A stretch of 6,627 nucleotides of DNA, from positions 1 through 6,627 of the forward strand of contig JAAKFB010000099.1 in NCBI GenBank assembly GCA_011065235.1, in the 5' to 3' direction. Source of the DNA: Chlamydiota bacterium (GTDB lineage Bacteria; Chlamydiota; Chlamydiia; Chlamydiales; Rhabdochlamydiaceae). Shown here piece by piece: positions 1 to 5,172 of this stretch (the first letter of the stretch is position 1; every line of letters begins with the position of its first letter). The notes beneath the pieces were generated by a model, which ran no database searches, was not told where the DNA came from, and was given only the letters and a program-made list of their open reading frames with translations. The position numbers and the translations under genes were made by a program.

Positions 1-2738
1 TGTTTTTTTTCGCCAAACATTTGAGAAAATCCGATATGATCTTGCTCTCTCAATTCTTTTTGAAACTGGATCAAAAACTCTTGTAATTTTTTTTCTTGAG
101 AGCTTTCAGCTTGCTTGAATGTTACATCGATGAGAGCTTGGACCTGTTCAAAAGTTGGCGAAGGGGAAGAACTAGTTGCGTTATTATTTGATGATAAAGA
201 GTGCCGCCGGAGTTCATTTTCGATGAACTCCGCGCACTTTTGATAGCCTTGCTTTGCCGCTGATTGCGCAGGAGTTTCGCCCTCTTTGTTCTCAATGTCG
301 AAACGAGCTCCTCCTCCAGCCAGCAGTTTTAGGGATTCCATATGACAATGCCGAGCAGCAAAATGCGCGGGAGTGCAGCCATCTTTATCTGCAGCATTGA
401 AATCCACTTTCTTTTCGACTAGAAACTTCAGGGAGTCTAAATGCCCATTCCAAGCTGCACAATGCGCGGGAGTTAGACCGTCTTTGTCTGCAGCATCGAG
501 ATTTGCTCCGTTTTCACCAAGAAACTCTAAGTACCCTAAAGTCTGTTCCCGGGCCGCTATATGCGCGGGAGTTCGGCTATCTTCGTCTGGGATATCTATA
601 CGAGCATTATTCTCTACTAGTACCCTTAGGCAGTCTTTATGACCATCATAAGCTGCAAAGTGAGCAGGGGTCCAGCCACTTTTGTCTTTAGTGTCTAGAA
701 TGGCTCGATTTTTTGCGAGAAACTCCAAACAGTCCCTATGTCCATGCTTAATCGCATAATGCACGGGAGTCGAGCCTTGTTTGTCTTTAGCGTCGAGTTT
801 GGCTCCATTTTGAGTCAGAAACCTCAAACAATTTTCGTGTCCGTTTTGAGCTGCTAAATGCGCTGGAGTTAATCCTTCATTCTCTCTGGCATCAATAGGA
901 GCTCCCTTCTCCACAAGAAATTGCAGGCATTCTAGCTTCCCATTCATAGCCGCGCCATGCGCGAGAGTCCAGCCATTATTGTCTGCGAGATCGACTCCAT
1001 TTTCTGCCAGTGCTTTCAAGCAGTCTATATGTCCTTTGTAGGCAGCTAAATGTGCTGGAGTGCAGCCATCTTTGTCTTCAGCATTAAAATCTGTTTTTAT
1101 TAGGACTCGGACTAAGAACCTCAGAGAGTTTAAACTGTTACTAAAAGCAGCAAAATGCGCTGGAGTCCAGCTATCGTTGTCTGCGGCATCGAGCTTGACT
1201 CCTTTTCCTGCAAGAAACTTCAAGCAATCCACTTCGTTAAATCTAGCCGCGTGATGCACAAGTGTTTTGCCATCATTGTCTGCGGCATTGAGGTTGACTT
1301 TTTTTTCAGCTAGAAACTTCAGACAGTCTATGCGTCCTGATTGGGTAGCTAAATGTGCAGGAGTTTCACCTTCTGTGCCTGCAACATCAAGATTGACTCC
1401 CTTTTGAGCCAGAAACTTCAGACAATCTATACGTCCTTTTTTAGCTGCTAAATGCGCTGGAGTTAAACCTTCTGTGTCTACGGCATCAAGAGGAGCTCTC
1501 ATTTTCGTAAGGAATTCCAGGCACCCTAGCTCCCCATTCATTGCTGCTATATGCGCAAGAGTCCAGCCATTTATGTCGGTACCATTGAAAGGCTCTTCAT
1601 TTACAGCCAGCACTTCCAAGCATTCCACGTTTCCATACCAAGTTGCATAATGCGCAGGAGTTTCGCCTGCTTGGTTTGTACTAGAGGAGAGTTTTTTTGC
1701 AGCCAGAAACTCCAGGCAGTCTTCCTGTCCATTTTGAGCTGCATAATGTGCGGGAGTTAAACTACTTTTGTCTGCAGTGTTGAGATCTGCTCCATTTTCA
1801 GCCAGGATCTTCAGGCAGTCTTCATGTCCGTTTTGAGCCGCACAATGTGCAGGAGTTAGACCAGAATTGTTTTCAGCATTGAGCTGGGTCTTCTGATCAA
1901 TTAGAAACTTCAGACATTTTGCATGTCCTTTCCAAGCCGCATAATGTGTGGGTGTTGTGCCTTCTTTGTCTGCAATATCGAGAGGGATGCTGTTTTCAGC
2001 AAATAGTTTCAGGCAGCCTATATGTCCATTTTGAGCAGCAAGATGCGCGGGTGTGCATCCTTTTTTGTCTACAGCATCGAGCTTGACTCTTCTAGTTGAG
2101 GCCAGTTCTCTCAGGCAGCCTTCGCACCCGTTTTGAGCCGCTATAAATGCGAGAGTTGCGCCCTCTTTACTTGCAGCATCAAGATCCGCTCCCTTATCAA
2201 TCAGTAACTTCAAACAGTTCGCATTCCCTTTCCAAGTTGCCGAATGTGCAGGAGTATAACCATCTATGTCTGCAACATCGAGATCAGCTCCCTCTTCAAT
2301 CAGCAAACTCAGGCAGTCTATATGCCCATGGTAAGCTGCATAATGCGCGGGAGTCCTGCCATCCATGTTTGCAACATCGAGATCGGCTCCTTGATTAATC
2401 AAGGTTTGTAACTGCTCAATATCTCCGTAGTCTGCTGCATAATGAAGAGGAGTTTTTCCAGGTGTTTTTCCTAGGTTGGGCTCTGCTACAAAATGCTCCG
2501 CTGTTATCTTGAGGATGTTTCCATCAATTAGAGGCTGATAACCATTGCTAAGCAAATGCTCGATAGCCCTGATCAATGAGAAGTTTTTAGGGGCTTCAGC
2601 AGGAAGAACACACCGGGTCAGTTCTTGGATTTTCTGATTAGTGCTTTTATCGTAAACAGAGGCAATGAGTCCCTTATTTCTAGTTGAAAATACAAAATCA
2701 TACGCATTCCCCTTGTATGAAACCTGTGATGTACTCAT
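1..2738 (-). CDS. Large ankyrin-repeat protein, 3' end beyond the left edge
   Basis: One minus-strand frame stays open for 912 codons plus two bases from an ATG at 2738-2736, with no stop before the left edge, so the C-terminus is missing. Residues 1-93 match no domain I recognise; they begin MSTSQVSYKG and carry no signal peptide. About 23 tandem ankyrin repeats follow (residues 94-847), mostly 33 residues, of the form GxTPAHxAAxxGHxDCLKFL. A Ser/Asn/Pro-rich linker (about 848-863) leads to a charged, probably helical or coiled-coil tail. The start is supported by AGGAGG five bases upstream and by a near-consensus promoter. Ankyrin solenoids are protein-binding scaffolds; no catalytic motif is visible. 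In intracellular bacteria such proteins are often secreted effectors, and the Ser/Thr-rich N-terminus would allow type III export, but that is inference. The family call is very secure; partner, location and role are unknown. Confidence 0.95.
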   Translation of the reverse strand, partial: MSTSQVSYKGNAYDFVFSTRNKGLIASVYDKSTNQKIQELTRCVLPAEAPKNFSLIRAIEHLLSNGYQPLIDGNILKITAEHFVAEPNLGKTPGKTPLHYAADYGDIEQLQTLINQGADLDVANMDGRTPAHYAAYHGHIDCLSLLIEEGADLDVADIDGYTPAHSATWKGNANCLKLLIDKGADLDAASKEGATLAFIAAQNGCEGCLRELASTRRVKLDAVDKKGCTPAHLAAQNGHIGCLKLFAENSIPLDIADKEGTTPTHYAAWKGHAKCLKFLIDQKTQLNAENNSGLTPAHCAAQNGHEDCLKILAENGADLNTADKSSLTPAHYAAQNGQEDCLEFLAAKKLSSSTNQAGETPAHYATWYGNVECLEVLAVNEEPFNGTDINGWTLAHIAAMNGELGCLEFLTKMRAPLDAVDTEGLTPAHLAAKKGRIDCLKFLAQKGVNLDVAGTEGETPAHLATQSGRIDCLKFLAEKKVNLNAADNDGKTLVHHAARFNEVDCLKFLAGKGVKLDAADNDSWTPAHFAAFSNSLNSLRFLVRVLIKTDFNAEDKDGCTPAHLAAYKGHIDCLKALAENGVDLADNNGWTLAHGAAMNGKLECLQFLVEKGAPIDARENEGLTPAHLAAQNGHENCLRFLTQNGAKLDAKDKQGSTPVHYAIKHGHRDCLEFLAKNRAILDTKDKSGWTPAHFAAYDGHKDCLRVLVENNARIDIPDEDSRTPAHIAAREQTLGYLEFLGENGANLDAADKDGLTPAHCAAWNGHLDSLKFLVEKKVDFNAADKDGCTPAHFAARHCHMESLKLLAGGGARFDIENKEGETPAQSAAKQGYQKCAEFIENELRRHSLSSNNNATSSSPSPTFEQVQALIDVTFKQAESSQEKKLQEFLIQFQKELREQDHIGFSQMFGEKK
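198..2459 (-). repeat. Array of about 23 tandem ankyrin repeats (99-base period)
   Basis: Within the large minus-strand gene, a 33-codon unit recurs about 23 times, giving a visible 99-base periodicity. Unit starts (minus strand) include 2459, 2360, 2261, 1568, 1469, 974, 875, 479, 380 and 281. Only the first unit has the canonical TPLH; most others read TPAH, with TLAH, TPTH, TPVH and TLVH variants. Eighteen units have Cys before the Leu that opens the LKFL part of helix 2. Unusual unit lengths are unit 4 (34), unit 8 (32), unit 14 (35) and unit 15 (31). The last unit (starting at 281) is degenerate, reading TPAQ, and acts as the C-terminal cap. Long tracts of near-identical DNA make this region prone to recombination and to assembly collapse. 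Confidence 0.93.
208..232 (-). repeat. Perfect 10-bp inverted repeat with 5-base loop inside the ankyrin gene
   Basis: Bases 208-217 and 223-232 are exactly complementary (CGGAGTTCAT / ATGAACTCCG) around the loop at 218-222. In the mRNA the stem falls at the end of the last ankyrin unit, over the residues EFIENELR. No U-run follows on the minus strand, so it is not an intrinsic terminator. It may be coincidental or may slow translation at the boundary between the repeat array and the tail; its role is unknown. Confidence 0.6.
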
Positions 2739-2743
2739 TTGCG

Positions 2744-2749
2744 CCTCCT
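2744..2749 (-). promoter_or_regulatory. Strong Shine-Dalgarno (AGGAGG) of the ankyrin gene
   Basis: The minus strand reads AAAAGGAGGCGCAAATG. A full AGGAGG sits five bases before the ATG at 2738, which decides the start codon. Confidence 0.88.
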
Positions 2750-2783
2750 TTTGAGCTGATTAAGTCCTTATTTTTTTCTGGAA

Positions 2784-2811
2784 ATTGTAAGCTTATAAAT
2801 TTTTATGTCAA
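2784..2811 (-). promoter_or_regulatory. Near-consensus sigma70-type promoter of the ankyrin gene
   Basis: On the minus strand, TTGACA (2811-2806) is followed after 16 bases by TACAAT (2789-2784). That is a perfect -35 and a five-of-six -10 match. Transcription would begin near 2777, giving a leader of about 40 bases with the AGGAGG near its end. The surrounding DNA is AT-rich. This is by far the best promoter in the intergenic region and it points only into the ankyrin gene. Confidence 0.72.
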
Positions 2812-2821
2812 AGTTATATTT

Positions 2822-2854
2822 AGAAGCTGTTCGAGAGCTCTTCAGAGCTTGTTC
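2822..2854 (-). repeat. Three short direct repeats just upstream of the ankyrin promoter
   Basis: Three similar blocks lie end to end: AGAAGCTGTTC (2822-2832), AGAGCTCTTC (2834-2843) and AGAGCTTGTTC (2844-2854), given on the plus strand. Their starts are 12 and 10 bases apart, about one helical turn. The nearest block ends 11 bases upstream of the -35 box at 2811. This placement suits an activator or operator site, but no known regulator motif is recognised. Confidence 0.5.
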
Positions 2855-2964
2855 TGGTCACCAAATGCCTCCCTGGAAAAAATCTCAAAACATTCTCTTA
2901 CGGGTGGCCTCATATGCAGTAAATGTAATTTTAAACGCCCTCTAAAATAGGGGCAAAAAGTATA

Positions 2965-3771
2965 ATGGATGGCATGAAATATTTTCTAGTGGATTCAGGG
3001 AATCAAAAAAAGTTTGAGAAGTTTGGAGAAGTGGGCATCGTCCGGCCTTGTAGCCAAGCATTGTGGACACCCCGTTTAGAAAAATGGGATGCCGAAGCCC
3101 ATTTTACACGAGAATCAGAATACGGCTGGGAAGGAGATATCCCCGACTTTTGGGTGATTGAACACGACGGGCTGAAGTTCAATATTGCTCCAACGGATTT
3201 TGGTCATTTGGGAATTTTTCCCGAGCACAGCTTTCTCTGGAAATGGGCGGCTGATTTGGTGAAGAAGGGCTCGCGCATCTTGAATGTTTTTGCCTACTCG
3301 GGAGGAGCAACGCTTGCTTTTGCTCGTGCAGGCGCTGAAGTGTGCCATGTCGACGCCTCGCAGGGAATGGTGAATTGTGCACGGGAAAATGCAGAGCTCA
3401 ATGATCTGCAAGATTGTCCCATTCGTTGGATTGTCGACGATGCAATCAAGTTTTTGAAGAGGGAAGTGCGCAGAGGACGTCGCTATGACGGAATCCTTCT
3501 CGATCCGCCGAGTTTTGGGCGAGGGGCAAAGGGAGAAGTCTTCAAAATAGAACGAGATATTCGTGAGCTATTGGAGCTGTGTAAACAACTCTTGAGCGAC
3601 ACTCCTCTTTTCTTATCTTGCTCGAATCATACAAGCGGCATGTCACCTACTGTGATGCAGTATCTCTTGGAAGAGCTCTTTGCAGGAAAAGTAGAGGCTG
3701 GAGAGTTACTGCTCGAAGCAAAAGAGGGAAAGTCGATCCCTACTGGAACCTATGCTAGGTGGACTCCGTGA
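2965..3771 (+). CDS. RlmI-like class I SAM-dependent RNA methyltransferase (no PUA domain)
   Basis: The protein of 268 residues is a Rossmann-fold SAM methyltransferase related to the catalytic half of RlmI/RlmK (Methyltrans_SAM family). The conserved HLGIFPEH lies at about 81-88. The SAM-binding loop NVFAYSGGATLAFARAGAEV lies at about 107-126 and is followed by the ribose-binding acidic VDAS (129-132). The catalytic-region motif LLDPPSFGRG is at 178-187, and SIPTGTYARW lies near the C-terminus. The N-terminal PUA domain of E. coli RlmI is absent, as in the shorter stand-alone members of the family. RlmI makes m5C in 23S rRNA; the substrate here is not established. The ATG at 2965 has AGGGG 11 bases upstream; an in-frame ATG at 2974 (MKYFLVDSG) fits the family's usual N-terminus equally well. 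It is the first gene of a three-gene operon and overlaps the next gene. Confidence 0.9.
   Translation: MDGMKYFLVDSGNQKKFEKFGEVGIVRPCSQALWTPRLEKWDAEAHFTRESEYGWEGDIPDFWVIEHDGLKFNIAPTDFGHLGIFPEHSFLWKWAADLVKKGSRILNVFAYSGGATLAFARAGAEVCHVDASQGMVNCARENAELNDLQDCPIRWIVDDAIKFLKREVRRGRRYDGILLDPPSFGRGAKGEVFKIERDIRELLELCKQLLSDTPLFLSCSNHTSGMSPTVMQYLLEELFAGKVEAGELLLEAKEGKSIPTGTYARWTP
3757..3762 (+). promoter_or_regulatory. Shine-Dalgarno AGGTGG that sets the SpoU gene start
   Basis: AGGTGG lies inside the last codons of the upstream methyltransferase gene, five bases before GTG 3768. It favours that GTG over the in-frame GTG at 3759, which the SD itself overlaps. Confidence 0.6.
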
Positions 3772-4592
3772 AATTGACGAGTTTGCAAAATCCTCAGGTG
3801 AAGGAGGCTGTCAAACTCCAAAATCGGCGCAGGCGCGATGAAACCTCGCTGTTTTTGATCGAAGGGTACCGCGAGCTTAGGCGGGCTGTCGATGGAGGAA
3901 TCACGATTCAAAAGCTCTTCATCTGTCCGCAGCTTTTTTTGGGTGAAAATGAAGATATTCTCATCGGTGAAATCGAATCCCTTGGGGGAGCAGTCTTTGA
4001 TTGTACACTTTCCGTATTTGAAAAACTTTCCTACCGAGATCGCCCCGATGGCTTGATTGCTATTGGTGTTCAAATGCGACAAGTATTGGGCGCTCTACAG
4101 CTGAGTGATAATCCGCTTCTCGTGATTGCAGAGGGGATTGAAAAACCGGGAAACTTGGGTTCCATCATGCGCTCTGCAGATGGAGTCGGCGCCGATGCAG
4201 TGATCGTGTGCGATCGGTGCACCGATATTTACAATCCCAATGTTGTCCGCGCCAGCGTGGGAACTCTTTTCACTCTTCCCGTTGTTGAAGCAAAGGGATC
4301 AGAGGTCTTTTCATGGCTGCAAGATCACAAAATTCAGGTGGTAGCCACATCGCCCGCTGCCAAGATCGAATATACCGAAGCAGACATGCGCAATGGCGTT
4401 GCCATCGTGGTGGGAACAGAGCAATTGGGGCTCTCTGAGATGTGGCTCAGTGCATCCGATACCCAAGTCTCAATTCCGATGAAAGGGGTAGCCGACTCAC
4501 TTAATGTCGCAACAGCGACAACGCTTCTTCTCTATGAAGTGCTACGTCAACGCAAACAGGGATATCCTCTTGGAACCGATTTACTGCGATAA
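3768..4592 (+). CDS. SpoU/TrmH-family (SPOUT) RNA 2'-O-methyltransferase
   Basis: This protein of about 274 residues has the three SpoU signature motifs. Motif 1 is EKPGNLGSIMRSA (about 125-137), with the conserved N and R; motif 2 is IVVGTEQLGLS (213-223); motif 3 is IPMKGVADSLNVATA (236-250). Together these form the trefoil-knot SAM site and dimer interface of 2'-O-ribose methyltransferases of rRNA or tRNA. The N-terminal part (NPQVKEAVKLQNRRRRDETSLFLIEG region) resembles the L30e-like substrate-binding domain of RlmB/TsnR-type enzymes. The target nucleotide cannot be told from sequence. I choose GTG 3768 for its SD and its four-base GTGA overlap with the preceding stop; GTG 3759 would add three residues. 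It is the middle gene of the operon, probably translated by coupling, and its 3' end overlaps the pseudouridine synthase gene. Confidence 0.93.
   Translation: MKLTSLQNPQVKEAVKLQNRRRRDETSLFLIEGYRELRRAVDGGITIQKLFICPQLFLGENEDILIGEIESLGGAVFDCTLSVFEKLSYRDRPDGLIAIGVQMRQVLGALQLSDNPLLVIAEGIEKPGNLGSIMRSADGVGADAVIVCDRCTDIYNPNVVRASVGTLFTLPVVEAKGSEVFSWLQDHKIQVVATSPAAKIEYTEADMRNGVAIVVGTEQLGLSEMWLSASDTQVSIPMKGVADSLNVATATTLLLYEVLRQRKQGYPLGTDLLR
4558..4562 (+). promoter_or_regulatory. Shine-Dalgarno AGGGA supporting a TTG start
   Basis: AGGGA lies seven bases before TTG 4570, within the end of the SpoU-family gene. The upstream in-frame ATGs at 4504 and 4534 have no SD at proper spacing. Confidence 0.5.
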
Positions 4593-5172
4593 TCATCTTC
4601 TCGTGTTGGAAAAGCCCGCAGGCATTGCGACGCAACCCGATTTTCATGAAATTGCCAAAGCATGGGTGAAAGCGAAATTCAACAAGCCCGGCAATGTCTT
4701 TTTAGAGCCGATCCATCGCCTTGACAAGCCAGCATCGGGTCTCGTTCTTTTTGCTCGGACGAGCAAGGCGCTCTCGCGCCTCAATGAGGCAATGCGCGAG
4801 CGCAAAATGCAGAAATTTTATCTCGCAAAAGTAGAAGGTCATACAGAGGAAGAAGGGGTTCTCGAACATTTTTTGGTTCATGGAGATTTTCGTGCACATG
4901 TCGATCCCTCGGGGAAAAAGGCAGTTTTGCGTTTCCGCATTTTGAAGAAAACCGCCCATCATTCACTTGTGGAAATTGAGCTCGAAACGGGGCGCTATCA
5001 TCAAATCCGTGTACAATTTGCAGCAATTGGCCATCCGATTGTAGGAGATATTAAATATGGCAGCTCAGAAAAAAAGGGAACAATCGCCTTGCATCACCAT
5101 TGCATGAAGATTTCTCATCCTACGACGGCAGAAGAGCTCACATTTCAATCTCAGGCCGCGTTTTCTTCTTGA
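4570..5172 (+). CDS. Short RluA-family pseudouridine synthase
   Basis: The enzyme converts specific uridines in rRNA or tRNA to pseudouridine. Visible signatures, numbered from TTG 4570, are NHLLVLEKPAG (8-18), the catalytic motif HRLDKPASGLVLFART (49-64) with catalytic Asp52, GRYHQIRVQFAAIGHPIVGD (141-160), and the C-terminal ALHHHCMKISHP (173-184). There is no S4 domain; the 200 residues are essentially catalytic core, as in short RluA relatives. ATG 4504 or ATG 4534 would add 22 or 12 residues, but the family normally begins just before the NHLLV segment, and only TTG 4570 has a spaced SD. The gene overlaps the SpoU gene by 23 bases with this start, and its last 35 bases overlap the convergent transporter gene. 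Its exact uridine target is unknown. Confidence 0.92.
   Translation: MEPIYCDNHLLVLEKPAGIATQPDFHEIAKAWVKAKFNKPGNVFLEPIHRLDKPASGLVLFARTSKALSRLNEAMRERKMQKFYLAKVEGHTEEEGVLEHFLVHGDFRAHVDPSGKKAVLRFRILKKTAHHSLVEIELETGRYHQIRVQFAAIGHPIVGDIKYGSSEKKGTIALHHHCMKISHPTTAEELTFQSQAAFSS
5138..5172. other. Tail-to-tail overlap of two coding sequences
   Basis: The pseudouridine synthase gene (plus strand, stop TGA at 5170-5172) and the transporter gene (minus strand, stop TGA at 5140-5138) share 35 bases. In this stretch both reading frames are coding: the synthase C-terminus ends AAFSS and the transporter ends KKTRPEIEM. No intergenic terminator can exist here. Confidence 0.9.

Noticed and set aside
373..2398. 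Several plus-strand open frames of 60-90 codons opposite the ankyrin gene (for example 373-642, 1060-1254, 2147-2398) with recurring peptides such as MQPSLSAALKS
   Set aside because: They recur because they are the antisense reading of the 99-base ankyrin units; none has a matching SD or family resemblance.
1..2738. The 99-base periodic DNA as a CRISPR array or satellite repeat
   Set aside because: The units are protein-coding without spacers, diverge mainly at ankyrin-variable positions and keep one open frame throughout.
2684..2950. Plus-strand open frame of 88 codons across the divergent intergenic region
   Set aside because: It covers the ankyrin start, its promoter and the AT-rich spacer; it has no SD and a low-complexity product, so it is read as a chance frame.
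2943..2966. Possible plus-strand -10 boxes TAAAAT (2943-2948) and TATAAT (2961-2966), the latter overlapping the first ATG and hinting at a leaderless start at 2974
   Set aside because: Neither has a recognisable -35 at 15-19 bases, so no plus-strand promoter was annotated for the RNA-modification operon.
4702..5026. Minus-strand open frames opposite the pseudouridine synthase gene
   Set aside because: They are shadows of a gene with full family motifs; no SD or recognisable domain.
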